Below are positions 47,855 to 58,106 of a stretch of DNA of 64,000 bases, piece after piece. The stretch's first letter is position 1, and each line of letters begins with the position of its first letter. Below the pieces are notes generated by a model. That model was not told where the DNA came from. It saw only the letters and a list, made by a program, of their open reading frames with translations, and made no database searches. Origin of the DNA: Pedosphaera parvula Ellin514. Its GTDB lineage: Bacteria; Verrucomicrobiota; Verrucomicrobiia; Limisphaerales; Pedosphaeraceae. The DNA is taken from the NCBI RefSeq assembly GCF_000172555.1, contig NZ_ABOX02000010.1, forward strand, positions 62,001 through 126,000, read 5' to 3'. A program made the translations under genes and the position numbers.

Positions 47855-48463
47855 TTAGCGGGAATAAAATTCAACCACGGCCTGTTCGTTGGCGATCGGC
47901 TGGATTTCATCGCGTGATGGAATCCGCATGACCACACCCTTTAGCGCTTCCTTGTTCAAGGAAAGCCAATCAGGAACCGAACGGTTGGTGGAAGTCTCCA
48001 AATTCTTGGTGGCGAGCTGACGTGAAACATTCGAATCTTTTGCTTCGATAACATCATTCACCTTTAAGGCGAACGAGGGAATGTTCACTTTGCGGCCATT
48101 GACCCGGACGTGACCGTGGCTTACCAATTGACGGGCAGCAGCGCGCGTATTCGCGAAGCCAAGGTGGAACACCACATTGTCCAGGCGGGTTTCGAGAATC
48201 TGCAGCATCTGTTCACCGGTAACACCACGACGCTTCAAGGCGCGTTCGTAGACACCACGAAACTGACGTTCCATGAGCCCGTAGTAATAACGAAGCTTCT
48301 GCTTCTCGATCAAACCAAGACCGTAATCGGTATGTTTGCGGCGGGACTTGGGACCGTGCACGCCCGGACCGTAATTGCGGCGTTCGAGGTATTTTGTTGG
48401 ACCAAAAATGGGTATGCCGAAACGACGGCTGATGCGAACGCGGGGACCTGTATAACGAGCCAT
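47855..48463 (-). CDS. rpsD: 30S ribosomal protein S4
   Basis: 202 residues. Opens M-A-R-Y-T-G-P-R. S4 RNA-binding domain near 95-160 (L-E-T-R-L-D-N-V-V-F-H-L-G-F-A). The N-terminal cysteine knuckles of the zinc form are absent. In many bacteria it represses its own operon. Confidence 0.97.
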   Translation of the reverse strand: MARYTGPRVRISRRFGIPIFGPTKYLERRNYGPGVHGPKSRRKHTDYGLGLIEKQKLRYYYGLMERQFRGVYERALKRRGVTGEQMLQILETRLDNVVFHLGFANTRAAARQLVSHGHVRVNGRKVNIPSFALKVNDVIEAKDSNVSRQLATKNLETSTNRSVPDWLSLNKEALKGVVMRIPSRDEIQPIANEQAVVEFYSR

Positions 48464-48489
48464 ATCTTAAAATTAGTTGAGAGTTTCTG

Positions 48490-49098
48490 TTAGACGCGGC
48501 GTTTTTTACGAGGACGGCATCCGTTATGAGGAACCGGGGTCACGTCTTTGATTACGCTGACTTCCAAACCGATTGCTTGCAGCGCGCGAATGGCCGATTC
48601 ACGACCGGATCCAGGACCCTTTACACGCACTTCAACTTCACGCATGCCGTGGGCCATAGCCTGACGGGCAGCGTCTTGAGCGACCTGCTGAGCGGCGTAA
48701 GCCGTGCTCTTGCGGGAGCCTTTGAATCCAACACGACCAGCGCTGGACCAACCAAGGATGTTACCTTGCATGTCGGTAATGCATACCTGGGTGTTGTTAA
48801 ATGTCGCCAGAATGTTCGCAATACCGTTCGAAATGTTCTTGGCACCTTTGGCTTTGATGATCTTCTTGCCGCTTAGATCGTCAGCCAGCAGTTCCGCAGC
48901 GGTTGGGGCGGCAGCAGCCACAGGACCTTCCGGAGCGGCACCAGCCTTGGGAGCTTCAGCAGCACCTTCGGCAGCAGGAGCAGCCTTCTTCGCAGGCTTC
49001 GCAGCACCGGCCTCACCTGCCGGCTTTGCTGCATCGGCAGCGGCTTCTGGTTTTGCTTCCTTCTTGGGAGCCGTCTTTTTCTTTGTCTCTTCAGCCAT
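48490..49098 (-). CDS. rpsK: 30S ribosomal protein S11 with long N-terminal extension
   Basis: 202 residues compared with about 129 usual. The S11 core begins near residue 74 ([21 protein letters not shown]) and is complete to C-R-P-R-K-K-R-R-V. The first 70 residues are almost entirely Ala, Pro, Lys, Glu and Gly ([10 protein letters not shown]), in frame with no break. ATG at 49098 follows rpsM by 9 nt. An internal start would fall in the repeat-like extension, so the extension appears real. Confidence 0.95.
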   Translation of the reverse strand: MAEETKKKTAPKKEAKPEAAADAAKPAGEAGAAKPAKKAAPAAEGAAEAPKAGAAPEGPVAAAAPTAAELLADDLSGKKIIKAKGAKNISNGIANILATFNNTQVCITDMQGNILGWSSAGRVGFKGSRKSTAYAAQQVAQDAARQAMAHGMREVEVRVKGPGSGRESAIRALQAIGLEVSVIKDVTPVPHNGCRPRKKRRV

Positions 49099-49107
49099 AA
49101 AAATAAA

Positions 49108-49503
49108 TTAGTGAATACCAGTCTTGGCGTTCGGATTCCGTTGCACACCGACCGTCTTGCGTGGACCTTTACGCGTACGGGCGTTGGTTTGAGTGCGCTG
49201 CCCACGCACAGGCAGGCTACGCAGGTGGCGAACGCCACGGTAGCATTTAATGCCCTGCAAACGCTTCAGATTCATGCCCAATTCCCGGCGTAGGTCACCT
49301 TCAATGACATACTTGCCTTCTTGAATTGCGTGAACAATTTGTGACATTTGCTGTTCACTCAGGTCTTTGGCTCGGATGCTCGGATCAATCTTGGCATTCT
49401 CCAAGATCTCTTTCGCATTCACCGGCCCAATGCCGTAAATATATCGAAGCGAAATATCAATCCGCTTCTCACCCGGAATTTCTACACCAATGATACGTGC
49501 CAT
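49108..49503 (-). CDS. rpsM: 30S ribosomal protein S13
   Basis: 131 residues. [14 protein letters not shown] and the C-terminal [15 protein letters not shown] motif. Slightly longer tail than usual. Confidence 0.97.
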   Translation of the reverse strand: MARIIGVEIPGEKRIDISLRYIYGIGPVNAKEILENAKIDPSIRAKDLSEQQMSQIVHAIQEGKYVIEGDLRRELGMNLKRLQGIKCYRGVRHLRSLPVRGQRTQTNARTRKGPRKTVGVQRNPNAKTGIH

Positions 49504-49511
49504 ATTAGATC

Positions 49512-49625
49512 CTAACCTTGCCGCTGTTTATGACGTTGATTCGTGCAAATAACACGGATCACGCCTTTGCGCTTGATGACCTTGCAATTTTCGCAAAGCT
49601 TTTTTACTGATGCGCGAACTTTCAT
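49512..49625 (-). CDS. rpmJ: 50S ribosomal protein L36
   Basis: 37 residues, reading [20 protein letters not shown]. Zinc-ribbon ligands C-x2-C, C27 and H32 are all present, so it is the zinc (C+) form. Its start overlaps the infA stop by ATGA (49622-49625). Confidence 0.95.
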   Translation of the reverse strand: MKVRASVKKLCENCKVIKRKGVIRVICTNQRHKQRQG

Positions 49626-49846
49626 ACTTTTTCTTGATTCCAAATAATGCAACCCGTCGATAAATCGAAAGGCGTCATTTCCAATATTACTTTGTCTCCA
49701 GGCACCAGGCGAATTTCCCTCGCCATTGCCCGACGTTTAAAATGCGCCATGACCTGATGTCCGTTGGCTAACTCCACGCGGTACACCGTGTTCGGAAGCG
49801 CTTCCACTACTGAACCTTCTGCTTTGATGGCGTCTTCTCGGGCCAT
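49622..49846 (-). CDS. infA: Translation initiation factor IF-1
   Basis: 74 residues, S1-like OB fold: [28 protein letters not shown]. Its start lies 40 nt inside the 3' end of map in another frame, and its end overlaps rpmJ by 4 nt. The three are translationally coupled. Confidence 0.97.
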   Translation of the reverse strand: MAREDAIKAEGSVVEALPNTVYRVELANGHQVMAHFKRRAMAREIRLVPGDKVILEMTPFDLSTGCIIWNQEKV

Positions 49847-50583
49847 GTCAAAATCTCCGGCTCACCCTCGGTGATGAGCACCGTATGCTCAAAATGGGCG
49901 GACAGTGAACCATCTTGCGTCACCACTGTCCAGCCATCATTCAAAATTTTTACGCCCGGCAATCCAGCGTTCACCATGGGCTCAATTGCCAGCGTCATTC
50001 CCGGCCGCAGTTTCGGGGACGACTTTCCATCCACGAAATTCGGAACCTGCGGCTCCTCATGCATTGAACGCCCTACACCATGCCCCACAAACTCACGCAC
50101 AATGCTGAATCCATTACCTTCCGCGTAGTTCTGAATGGCCCGGCTTATATCAATCACCCGGTTGCCCGCTATCGCTTGAGCAATACCCTCATGCAGCGAC
50201 TTTTCAGTCACGTCCATAAGCTTTTGCGCGACAACACTACAGCCACCCACCGCAATCGTCCGGGCCGTGTCACCAATAAACCCGTTATAGACTACGCCAA
50301 CATCCAGGCTCACGATATCGCCAAATTGTACCTGCCGATTACTCGCCAAGCCGTGAACAACCTGATCATTCACCGAAATACAAATCTGGCAGGGATATTT
50401 GCGATATCCAAGGAAGGCACTCTTCCCGCCATAATGCTTAATACGGGTAGCTGCATAAGCATCAATCTCTTTCGTCGTCATCCCGGGCTTGATCCAGGCA
50501 GCTACATCATTCAAAACCGAACCGGCTACGGCACATGCGGGCCGCATAGCTTCCAAATCCCGGTCGTTTTTCAAAATGATCAT
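49807..50583 (-). CDS. map: Methionine aminopeptidase, type I
   Basis: 258 residues. Metal ligands in S-L-D-V-G-V, F-I-G-D-T-A-R-T, G-H-G-V-G-R-S-M-H, L-A-I-E-P-M-V and E-H-T-V-L-I-T-E-G. Removes initiator Met from nascent proteins. Follows secY directly (no adk gene between, unlike in many bacteria). Confidence 0.97.
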   Translation of the reverse strand: MIILKNDRDLEAMRPACAVAGSVLNDVAAWIKPGMTTKEIDAYAATRIKHYGGKSAFLGYRKYPCQICISVNDQVVHGLASNRQVQFGDIVSLDVGVVYNGFIGDTARTIAVGGCSVVAQKLMDVTEKSLHEGIAQAIAGNRVIDISRAIQNYAEGNGFSIVREFVGHGVGRSMHEEPQVPNFVDGKSSPKLRPGMTLAIEPMVNAGLPGVKILNDGWTVVTQDGSLSAHFEHTVLITEGEPEILTWPEKTPSKQKVQ

Positions 50584-50646
50584 GTTTAGCCAGCTCGAGC
50601 TTGAAAAAGTAGCATAAAACTCAATTCTCGCTACCTCTTCTTTACA

Positions 50647-52053
50647 TCAAAACCTGCCTCGGAGCCTTGGCCCACCACCGCGACCACCCCTGCCACCTTT
50701 AAGGAAACCATCGTAATTGCGCATGACAAGGTGTGATTCCATCTGGCGCATGGTGTCCAAAAGAACACCCACCAGAATAAGCATGCTGGTCCCCCCGAAG
50801 AAGGTTGCCACTTGAAATGGAATATTCATTTGCCTGGACAAAATGATTGGGATTACAGCGATGACTGTCAGGAACACGGCTCCCGCGAGCGTGATACGAC
50901 TCATCGCATTGTGCAGAAAGTTCGTAGTAGCCTGGCCAGGGCGAACACCGGGTATGTAGCCACCGTTCTTCTTCAAATCATCCGCAATCTGAAGTTCGTT
51001 GAATTGCGTCGCGGTCCAAAAATAAGAGAAAAACAAAATCATCAAGGTATAAAGAAACAAATACCAAAATGCCCCTTCATTTAAGGCAATGGAAATCTTT
51101 TTGAGAAAGCCCAGCGTAGGATAGCTTCCACCTAGAAATTGAAATGCCTTTTGGGGCACCATCAAAATGGCCTGGGCGAAGATAATCGGCATGACACCAG
51201 CAAAATTCAGGCGCAACGGAAGGAATGAAGTGCCGCCAGAATAAACCTTGCGGCCAACAGCACGCTGGGCGTATTGCACTGGTATTTTACGTTGAGCTTG
51301 GGTGACTGCTATAACCCCAGCCACCACAGCCACGAGAAGAACTACAAGGATCGTGCCGGTTCCCAATAGATGATATTTGGCTTCTACGCCACCCGATGGC
51401 CAAAACATATCTATCAGAGCACGTCCCGCTGATGGTAAACGAGCCATGATACCAATGGTGATGATAAGGGAAATACCATTTCCAATGCCGCGCTCCGTAA
51501 TCTGTTCACCCAACCACATAAGCAACATCGTGCCAGTGGTCAGAATCAAAACCGTCTGAATACGATACCACCAAATGTTCTCGCTCAGAATGAGACTGCC
51601 TTTGAAGCCAGGAAAAATGCTCTGAGGATTTTCCCAGCCGATGGCCATGAACAACCCTTGCCCAACGCAAAGCAAGACGGTCAAATACCGTCCATACTTT
51701 ATGATTTGTGTACGGCCATTCTCTTCACGAGCCAGCTTGCTCAGGGAGGGAACGACAGCAGTCAATAACTGAAGCACGATCGTAGCGCTGATGTAAGGCA
51801 TGATTCCAAGTGCACCCACGGCGCAGTTTTCAAGTGCACCGCCAGTGAACAAGCTATACATGCCTAGCATGGACGACCCACTTTGAGGCAAACTCTGGAA
51901 GTAGGCCGATAATGCTGCTCCATCCAAGCCAGGAATGCGGATAAACGCAGCCAGGCGACAGATCGCGAGCACTAACATCGTGAACAAAATCCGTGACTTC
52001 AGTTCCGGAATTTTGAAGCAATTGCTAAAGGTATTGACTATGGAAGCAAACAT
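50647..52053 (-). CDS. secY: Preprotein translocase subunit SecY
   Basis: 468 residues, ten transmembrane helices, somewhat longer than the usual 430-440. Conserved R-I-P-G-L-D near the start, the I-T-E-R-G-I-G-N-G-I-S-L loop, and F-L-P-L-R-L-N-F-A-G-V-M-P-I-I-F. The C-terminus is unusually Gly/Arg-rich (L-K-G-G-R-G-G-R-G-G-G-P). Forms the Sec channel. Confidence 0.97.
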   Translation of the reverse strand: MFASIVNTFSNCFKIPELKSRILFTMLVLAICRLAAFIRIPGLDGAALSAYFQSLPQSGSSMLGMYSLFTGGALENCAVGALGIMPYISATIVLQLLTAVVPSLSKLAREENGRTQIIKYGRYLTVLLCVGQGLFMAIGWENPQSIFPGFKGSLILSENIWWYRIQTVLILTTGTMLLMWLGEQITERGIGNGISLIITIGIMARLPSAGRALIDMFWPSGGVEAKYHLLGTGTILVVLLVAVVAGVIAVTQAQRKIPVQYAQRAVGRKVYSGGTSFLPLRLNFAGVMPIIFAQAILMVPQKAFQFLGGSYPTLGFLKKISIALNEGAFWYLFLYTLMILFFSYFWTATQFNELQIADDLKKNGGYIPGVRPGQATTNFLHNAMSRITLAGAVFLTVIAVIPIILSRQMNIPFQVATFFGGTSMLILVGVLLDTMRQMESHLVMRNYDGFLKGGRGGRGGGPRLRGRF

Positions 52054-52072
52054 GGATCAGTAATTAAATATC

Positions 52073-52546
52073 CTAGGCTTTTGCGGGCGTGGCGGACTTA
52101 TTACCGACGACTTCGCATTTCCCGCCTTTGGCCTCGATCTTAGTGCGAGCAGAGGCGCTGAAAGCGTGAGCTGTGACCGTAAGTCTTTTGGTGATTTCAC
52201 CTGAGCCAAGGATTTTGATTCGGCGCAACCGGCCATTTGCCAGGCCAACAGTCCGCAACGCAACTTCATCAACACGAGCGCCGTCTTCAAATTGGTTCAA
52301 AGACTCCAAGTTGACGGGAATGAACTCGATGGTGTGCTGAGCATTGTTGAAACCGCGCTTCGGAATACGGCGAATCAAGGGCATCTGACCACCTTCAAAG
52401 CCGATACGGATCGAGCTACCAGAGCGGGCAGATTGACCTTTTCCGCCTCGTCCGCTCGTCTTGCCATGGCCGCTGCTTTCACCTTGGCCGATACGCTTGC
52501 GGCGATGCTTCGCTCCAGGACGGGGTTTAAGATCGTGTAAACGCAT
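52073..52546 (-). CDS. rplO: 50S ribosomal protein L15
   Basis: 157 residues. M-R-L-H-D-L-K-P-R-P-G-A, R-I-G-Q-G-E-S-S-G-H-G-K-T-S-G-R-G-G-K-G, G-F-E-G-G-Q-M-P-L-I-R-R. rpmD (L30), normally between rpsE and rplO, is absent: only 9 bases separate the two. Confidence 0.97.
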   Translation of the reverse strand: MRLHDLKPRPGAKHRRKRIGQGESSGHGKTSGRGGKGQSARSGSSIRIGFEGGQMPLIRRIPKRGFNNAQHTIEFIPVNLESLNQFEDGARVDEVALRTVGLANGRLRRIKILGSGEITKRLTVTAHAFSASARTKIEAKGGKCEVVGNKSATPAKA

Positions 52547-52555
52547 ATTCTAAAA

Positions 52556-53188
52556 TTAAGCTGTAGTTACTACTGTTTCTGTGGGCTGAGCTGTCGGAGC
52601 TTCAGGCTTCTTCACCGCCAAACCGCGGCTACGATAAATATCTTCGCGCAAGCGAAGCTGTTGCAATGCACGCAATGTCGCCTTGACAACGTTTGCCGGA
52701 TTCTTGGACCCGAGCGATTTGCTCAGAATATCCTTAACACCGGCAGACTCCAACACGGCACGGACTGTTTTGCCGGCGATGATGCCAGTTCCAGGTGATG
52801 CGGGACGAAGGAGAATCTTGGCGCCATCATAGTGCGAAAAGATTTCGTGTGGAATGGTGGCATCTTTCAATGATACGCCAACCATGTGCTGGCGGGCCAG
52901 TTCCCCACCCTTGCGAATGGCGTCTGCCACTTCGCCAGCCTTGCCCAAACCAATGCCGACACGTCCACGCTTGTCGCCAACGACAACAAGGGCGCTAAAA
53001 TTAAAACGCCGGCCACCTTTCACCACCTTGGCGGAGCGATTGATAAACACTACCTTCTCGACGAGTTCCTGCGAATCGCCTCCGCCGCTAGCATCACCAC
53101 CTTCACCAGGACCACGATGGCGGCGTGAACGGCCCGCGCCGCGTCCACCGCGATTATCACCTACATCAGATTTCGTTATTTCAGCCAC
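52556..53188 (-). CDS. rpsE: 30S ribosomal protein S5 with Gly/Arg-rich N-terminus
   Basis: 210 residues. A low-complexity segment ([17 protein letters not shown]) occupies about 13-35. The S5 core follows with [16 protein letters not shown] and [11 protein letters not shown]. Confidence 0.97.
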   Translation of the reverse strand: MAEITKSDVGDNRGGRGAGRSRRHRGPGEGGDASGGGDSQELVEKVVFINRSAKVVKGGRRFNFSALVVVGDKRGRVGIGLGKAGEVADAIRKGGELARQHMVGVSLKDATIPHEIFSHYDGAKILLRPASPGTGIIAGKTVRAVLESAGVKDILSKSLGSKNPANVVKATLRALQQLRLREDIYRSRGLAVKKPEAPTAQPTETVVTTA

Positions 53189-53206
53189 AATATTCTCTTG
53201 GTTAAA

Positions 53207-53572
53207 TTAAAATTGCAGACCTGCTTCACGCGCCGCATCCGCAAGGGCTTTCACCTTACCATGATAACGCTTGCTGCCACGATCAAAAACTACGGATTTA
53301 ATGCCCTTCCCTTGGGCTGCCTGAGCCGCCAGCGTCCCGATTGACTTTGCGGAATCAACATTCGCGGCCAACTTCTCACGATTAGGAGTCGCTTTGCTCA
53401 TAGTCGATGCAGCCGCAACCGTAACACCAGCGCTGTCATCAATAAACTGAACGTAAATGTTTTGGTTGCTGAAGCACACGCTCATCCGGGGGCGATCTTT
53501 GGTGCCAACAACTTTTTTGCGAATGCGCCAACGCCGTAACTGCTCGAGTCTTTGTTTCTTTTCAGTTCTCAT
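53207..53572 (-). CDS. rplR: 50S ribosomal protein L18
   Basis: 121 residues. R-P-R-M-S-V-C-F-S-N-Q-N-I-Y-V-Q-F-I-D-D and the end F-D-R-G-S-K-R-Y-H-G-K-V-K-A-L-A-D. A small hairpin (GGTTACGG/CCGTGACC on the minus strand, about 53580-53600) sits just upstream. Confidence 0.97.
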   Translation of the reverse strand: MRTEKKQRLEQLRRWRIRKKVVGTKDRPRMSVCFSNQNIYVQFIDDSAGVTVAAASTMSKATPNREKLAANVDSAKSIGTLAAQAAQGKGIKSVVFDRGSKRYHGKVKALADAAREAGLQF

Positions 53573-53611
53573 TGTTTTAGGGTCACGGATTTGCCGTAAC
53601 CATTCTTTTAA

Positions 53612-54148
53612 TTATTGTACAGTCTTACCTTCCTTACGAACCACGTGTTCATCAGCGTAGCGGACACCTTTGCCTTTATAAGGCTCAGGAGGATAAAAGC
53701 TCCGGATTTCGGAGGCTACCTTCCCAACCAGCTGTTTATCAGGACCTTCAATCGTTAACTTAGTATTCTCCTCCACCGTAACCTTGACCTGGTCAGGGAT
53801 AGGATAAAGGACAGGATGAGAATAACCAAGGCTCAGGTTCACAACTTTGCCTTGTACGGCAGCTTTAAAGCCAACGCCTTGGATTATGAGGCGCTTCACG
53901 AAACCTTCGCTCGCACCTTTTACCATGTTGTTTACCAAGGCCCGGCTCAGACCGTGCATGGCCTTCGCTTCGGCGTCATCGCCATCGCGGCTGACGACAA
54001 CCTTGTCACCTTCAACTTTTAAGCTCGTGCGGCGGTTGAGTTCCAAATCTAATTTACCCTTCGGCCCTTCGACCGAAACTTTGCGGCCATTCACATTCAC
54101 CTTAACTTTGGCGGGAATGGCGATCGGTTGTTTTCCAATGCGTGACAT
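53612..54148 (-). CDS. rplF: 50S ribosomal protein L6
   Basis: 178 residues. M-S-R-I-G-K-Q-P-I-A-I-P-A-K-V and the C-terminal P-E-P-Y-K-G-K-G-V-R-Y. Full length. Confidence 0.98.
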   Translation of the reverse strand: MSRIGKQPIAIPAKVKVNVNGRKVSVEGPKGKLDLELNRRTSLKVEGDKVVVSRDGDDAEAKAMHGLSRALVNNMVKGASEGFVKRLIIQGVGFKAAVQGKVVNLSLGYSHPVLYPIPDQVKVTVEENTKLTIEGPDKQLVGKVASEIRSFYPPEPYKGKGVRYADEHVVRKEGKTVQ

Positions 54149-54163
54149 AGCTTTGCCTTAAAA

Positions 54164-54550
54164 TTACCAAATATAACAAATTAATTCGCCGCCCAGATTG
54201 CTCTTGCGGGCCTGATTTCCGGTCATCACTCCCTGGGAAGTGGAAACAACCGAGATGCCCAATCCTCCGCGAACGCGAGGAATTTCCGTGGAGCCCACAT
54301 AACGGCGCAGACCAGGAGTGCTTACCCGGCGCAAACCCTCGATCACACTCCGCTTGCCCTCATACTTCAAGGTCAATTTGATCTTTTTGGGTGCTGCCGT
54401 CTCCACCACTACTTCGCCCACATAACCCTCTTTCTTAAGGATATGAGCAATGCTTTCCTTCATCTTGGAATGAGGAACTTCAACGACCGGCAATTGCACA
54501 CGGCTAGCGTTGCGGATGCGAGTCAACATGTCAGAAATCGTGTCAGTCAT
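54164..54550 (-). CDS. rpsH: 30S ribosomal protein S8
   Basis: 128 residues. D-M-L-T-R-I-R-N-A, K-K-E-G-Y, and S-T-S-Q-G-V-M-T-x-x-x-A near the end. In enterobacteria S8 represses the spc genes. Whether that holds here is unknown. Confidence 0.98.
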   Translation of the reverse strand: MTDTISDMLTRIRNASRVQLPVVEVPHSKMKESIAHILKKEGYVGEVVVETAAPKKIKLTLKYEGKRSVIEGLRRVSTPGLRRYVGSTEIPRVRGGLGISVVSTSQGVMTGNQARKSNLGGELICYIW

Positions 54551-54554
54551 ACTA

Positions 54555-54824
54555 TTACCAGCTGGCTTTCGTCATTCCCGGGATCAATCCATTGAGAGCA
54601 GCTTCCCTGAAAGTTAAACGGGAGCAGCTAAATTTGCGCATGTAACCGTGGCGGCGTCCGCTCATCGCGCAACGATTTACCACTCGTGTTGGGCTCGCAT
54701 TGCGCGGCAACTTTGACAGTGCTGCATAATCACCCTTGGCTTTCAATTCCGCGCGCAAAGCGGCATACTTCTTGACCGTGTCGGCCTTTTTCTTGTTGCG
54801 CTCCAACCATGATGTTTTAGCCAT
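54555..54824 (-). CDS. rpsN: 30S ribosomal protein S14 (zinc-free long form)
   Basis: 89 residues. [20 protein letters not shown] and [12 protein letters not shown]. The four-cysteine zinc site of the short form is absent. Confidence 0.97.
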   Translation of the reverse strand: MAKTSWLERNKKKADTVKKYAALRAELKAKGDYAALSKLPRNASPTRVVNRCAMSGRRHGYMRKFSCSRLTFREAALNGLIPGMTKASW

Positions 54825-54828
54825 AAAT

Positions 54829-55374
54829 CTATTTTCCTTCGGCGAACGGCATCCCCATCATTTTCAAGAGGTCCATCGCTTCGCCATCTGTAGGTGCGCT
54901 GGTGACAATCGTAATGTCCATGCCTTGTTGTCTCTTAATTTTCTCAAGCTCAATTTCCGGAAAGATCGTCTGATCGGAAACGCCCAGAGAGTAATTTCCG
55001 CGGCCATCGAATGACCGGGGCGAAATGCCGCGGAAATCGCGAATGCGAGGAAGCGCAGCGGCCACCAGGCGGTCGAAAAACTCATACATCGCTTCGCGAC
55101 GAAGTGTCACGCGGCAGCCAATTGGCTGATTTTCGCGAAGTTTAAAATTAGCGATGCTCTTCCGCGAACGGCTGATGACTGGCTTGCGACCAGTGATCAT
55201 TGCCATGTCCTTGGCGGCATCTTCAACTGCGCCCTTTTCCAGGGAGGCGCTAACACCCATGTTCACCACAATCTTCTCCATCCGGGGCACTTGATGAACG
55301 TTCTTGTACTTCCGCTTTTCCGTCAGAGCGGGGCGTACTTCGTTAATGTATTTTTCGTAGAGTCTTGGTTTCAT
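54829..55374 (-). CDS. rplE: 50S ribosomal protein L5
   Basis: 181 residues. [40 protein letters not shown]. 62 nt separate it from rplX. Confidence 0.98.
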   Translation of the reverse strand: MKPRLYEKYINEVRPALTEKRKYKNVHQVPRMEKIVVNMGVSASLEKGAVEDAAKDMAMITGRKPVISRSRKSIANFKLRENQPIGCRVTLRREAMYEFFDRLVAAALPRIRDFRGISPRSFDGRGNYSLGVSDQTIFPEIELEKIKRQQGMDITIVTSAPTDGEAMDLLKMMGMPFAEGK

Positions 55375-55436
55375 TTTTCGCTTTTTTCCGGGTTTTGCCG
55401 GAGCGTCCGTTTGTTAATAGATACTGTTTAAATTAC

Positions 55437-55712
55437 TTAAGCCTTGGCCGTTGCCGTTCCACGTTTGGTGGAACGAGCGTCGAATTGGTCCGCCAACATC
55501 ACGTTGGAAACATGCACTGTTCCTTCACGCTCGATGATTGCGCCCTGAGGATTGTTTTGGTTCTTACGCATGTGTTTCTTGATCATGCGCACACCTTCAA
55601 CCACCACTCGCTCTTTCTTTGTCTCGACTGAAAGGATCTTGCCGCGCTTGCCCTTTTCAGAGCCGGCAATAACTACCACTTCGTCGCCCTTTTTAACATG
55701 AAATTTTGTCAT
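55437..55712 (-). CDS. rplX: 50S ribosomal protein L24
   Basis: 91 residues, about ten shorter than most. KOW motif [19 protein letters not shown], then [10 protein letters not shown]. Confidence 0.96.
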   Translation of the reverse strand: MTKFHVKKGDEVVVIAGSEKGKRGKILSVETKKERVVVEGVRMIKKHMRKNQNNPQGAIIEREGTVHVSNVMLADQFDARSTKRGTATAKA

Positions 55713-55716
55713 ATCT

Positions 55717-56082
55717 TCAAATCACTTCTGGGGCCAGGGATACAATCTTCATGAACTTCTTGTCTCGCAGTTCACGAGCCACGGGTCCGAAAATACGGGT
55801 ACCACGAGGATTGTGTTCCTTATCAATGATCACGATGGCGTTGCTGTCAAAACGCAGATAGGAACCATCATTACGACGGATGGCCTGTTTGGTCCGAACC
55901 ACCACAGCATCCACGACATCACCCTTTTTCACAGTGCCATCTGGGGACGCTTCCTTGATATGCGCCTTGATGACATCGCCAATGATGGCATAACGCTTGT
56001 TGCGCCCAATAACACCAATCGCCGCCGCCCGCTTGGCACCGCTATTGTCGGCTACATCTAAAATGGAACGTATCTGTAACAT
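55717..56082 (-). CDS. rplN: 50S ribosomal protein L14
   Basis: 121 residues. [33 protein letters not shown]. Full length. Confidence 0.98.
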   Translation of the reverse strand: MLQIRSILDVADNSGAKRAAAIGVIGRNKRYAIIGDVIKAHIKEASPDGTVKKGDVVDAVVVRTKQAIRRNDGSYLRFDSNAIVIIDKEHNPRGTRIFGPVARELRDKKFMKIVSLAPEVI

Positions 56083-56095
56083 AATTCTCTAATGA

Positions 56096-56398
56096 TTAGG
56101 CGGCCACCGGAGCAGCGTCCGTATTGCGTTCAACTACCTCAACCAGGCGCCAGCTCTTCGTCTTCGAAAGCGGTCGGGTTTCTTCAATGCGCACGAGATC
56201 GCCAACCTTGGCTTCACTCTTCTCATCGTGGGCATAAAACTTCTTATAGCCGGTGACGACCTTCTTGAAGCGCGGATGTGGGAATCGACGCTCCACTCGC
56301 ACGATAATGGTCTTCGCCATCTTGTTCGAGATCACTTCACCTACGCGCTCTTTGCGCTGGCTACGTTCTTTAATTTCCGTATTCGTTGTATCAGCCAT
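56096..56398 (-). CDS. rpsQ: 30S ribosomal protein S17
   Basis: 100 residues. [26 protein letters not shown] and [16 protein letters not shown] short Ala-rich tail. Confidence 0.97.
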   Translation of the reverse strand: MADTTNTEIKERSQRKERVGEVISNKMAKTIIVRVERRFPHPRFKKVVTGYKKFYAHDEKSEAKVGDLVRIEETRPLSKTKSWRLVEVVERNTDAAPVAA

Positions 56399-56408
56399 AC
56401 AAATTCAG

Positions 56409-56612
56409 TTATGACGCTTTCTTGCGTAATTGCGAAATCCGGGTTTCGACACGGGCGATGTCTTTCCGTAAGGTGCGCAAACGAGCCGGCTTTTCTAACT
56501 GACTGCTGGCTTGTTGCAAGCGCAAATTGAACATCTCCTGCCGCAAATCACGGCCAAGGGCCGTCAATTCAACCAGGGTTCCATCTTTAATTTTGGGATC
56601 CGACATTTTCAT
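56409..56612 (-). CDS. rpmC: 50S ribosomal protein L29
   Basis: 67 residues. Typical helical hairpin: E-M-F-N-L-R-L-Q-Q-A, then R-L-R-T-L-R-K-D-I-A-R-V-E-T. Confidence 0.96.
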   Translation of the reverse strand: MKMSDPKIKDGTLVELTALGRDLRQEMFNLRLQQASSQLEKPARLRTLRKDIARVETRISQLRKKAS

Positions 56613-56622
56613 AAACTCTCAA

Positions 56623-57042
56623 TCAGCTGATCTTGTGACGGGAGATAAACTTCGTCTTAATCGGCAGCTTAGTGGCAGCCAGACGCATCGACTCACGCGC
56701 GACAGCCTCGGTTACACCGTCAACCTCAATCAGCACATTGGCTGGACGGATAACAGCAACCCAGGATTCCAGTGGTCCCTTGCCCTTACCCATTCGGGTT
56801 TCCAAGGGCTTTTTGGTGAAGGACTTGTCGGGGAACACCCGAATCCAAACCTTACCACGGCGCTTCATAAAGCGCGTCACGGCGACACGAGCAGCTTCAA
56901 TTTGCTTGGTGTCAAGCCAGCAACGTTCAAGGGACTGCAATCCATACTCGCCAAATGCAACGGTTTGTCCACGCGTGGCCATCCCCGTGCGGCTTCCGCG
57001 GTGCATCTTGCGGTACTTCACTCTTGCAGGCATCATTGGCAT
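56623..57042 (-). CDS. rplP: 50S ribosomal protein L16
   Basis: 139 residues. [32 protein letters not shown]. Full length. Confidence 0.98.
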   Translation of the reverse strand: MPMMPARVKYRKMHRGSRTGMATRGQTVAFGEYGLQSLERCWLDTKQIEAARVAVTRFMKRRGKVWIRVFPDKSFTKKPLETRMGKGKGPLESWVAVIRPANVLIEVDGVTEAVARESMRLAATKLPIKTKFISRHKIS

Positions 57043-57065
57043 ATCAAAATCCTTCTTCTGTTAAA

Positions 57066-57752
57066 TTAAGCAGCAGCGGGGGCAGCAACAGCTGCCATGG
57101 CCGGAGCCTGCGCTTGAGCCCGATCGCTCTTGGTTTCACCCTTACAAATCCAGCACTTCACTCCCAATTTGCCGTACATCGTCTTGGCCTCGGCAAAACC
57201 GTAATCAATATCCGCACGCAAAGTATGCAAGGGTACGCGCCCCCAATGATATTGTTCCACGCGTGCAAGTTCAGCACCGCCCAAACGTCCAGCACAGCGA
57301 AGCTTGATGCCTTCAGCACCAAAGTCCTTGGTGGTCTGGAGAGCTTTCTTCATCGCACGACGGAAGGATACGCGGCGTTCCAACTGCAGAGCAATATTCT
57401 CAGCAACCAATTGCGCGTCCAACTCTGGAGTCTTGATCTCCATGATGTCCACATAAATCTCCTTGCCGGTCATCTTGCTCAACTCTTCCTTAAGCTTGTC
57501 GATTTCGGCGCCCTTGCGACCGATCACGACACCAGGACGTGCAGTCAAGATGGTGATCCGGCAGCGGGTGGCAGCGCGTTCGATCAAAATACGGGGGACG
57601 GAAGCAGACTCGAGCTTCTTCTTCAGAAGGTCGCGAATTTGTCGGTCCTCGGTAAGTAGCTTGCCAAATTCCTTTTTGCCAGCATACCACTTGGACCGCC
57701 ATTCTCTATTGACCGCTATGCGCAGTCCGATTGGATTAGACTTTTGACCCAT
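57066..57752 (-). CDS. rpsC: 30S ribosomal protein S3
   Basis: 228 residues. [13 protein letters not shown]-type [33 protein letters not shown]. Short Ala-rich tail. Confidence 0.98.
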   Translation of the reverse strand: MGQKSNPIGLRIAVNREWRSKWYAGKKEFGKLLTEDRQIRDLLKKKLESASVPRILIERAATRCRITILTARPGVVIGRKGAEIDKLKEELSKMTGKEIYVDIMEIKTPELDAQLVAENIALQLERRVSFRRAMKKALQTTKDFGAEGIKLRCAGRLGGAELARVEQYHWGRVPLHTLRADIDYGFAEAKTMYGKLGVKCWICKGETKSDRAQAQAPAMAAVAAPAAA

Positions 57753-57757
57753 AACAA

Positions 57758-58105
57758 TTACTCGTCTGACAAAACAATTTTAATGTGGCAACTGCGCTTC
57801 AAGATAGGTCCGGCAGAACCGCGAGCCTTCGGAACGAAGCGCTTGAGTGTGGTGGCTGTTCCAGCTACAGCTTCAAGAACACGGAGGTTTTCCGGATTCA
57901 GATTGATATTTTTGTGGCGCGCCTGATCTTCGGCGTTCGCAATGGCAGACTTTAAAGTCTTGGCTACGAAACGAGCTGATTTGCGAGGGACCACAGCCAG
58001 CACAGCTTGAGCTTGGATCGCGGGCAAACCTTGAATCTGGCGAACAACTTCCCGCATCTTCTGCGCGGACATACGAACGTTTTTGGTAATGGCCTGTACT
58101 TCCAT
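57758..58105 (-). CDS. rplV: 50S ribosomal protein L22
   Basis: 115 residues from the ATG at 58105 ([13 protein letters not shown]). The frame stays open to 58138, but that would overlap rpsS, and GGAGG lies before 58105. Conserved S-A-I-A-N-A-E and P-K-A-R-G-S-A. Confidence 0.95.
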   Translation of the reverse strand: MEVQAITKNVRMSAQKMREVVRQIQGLPAIQAQAVLAVVPRKSARFVAKTLKSAIANAEDQARHKNINLNPENLRVLEAVAGTATTLKRFVPKARGSAGPILKRSCHIKIVLSDE

Positions 58106-58106
58106 A

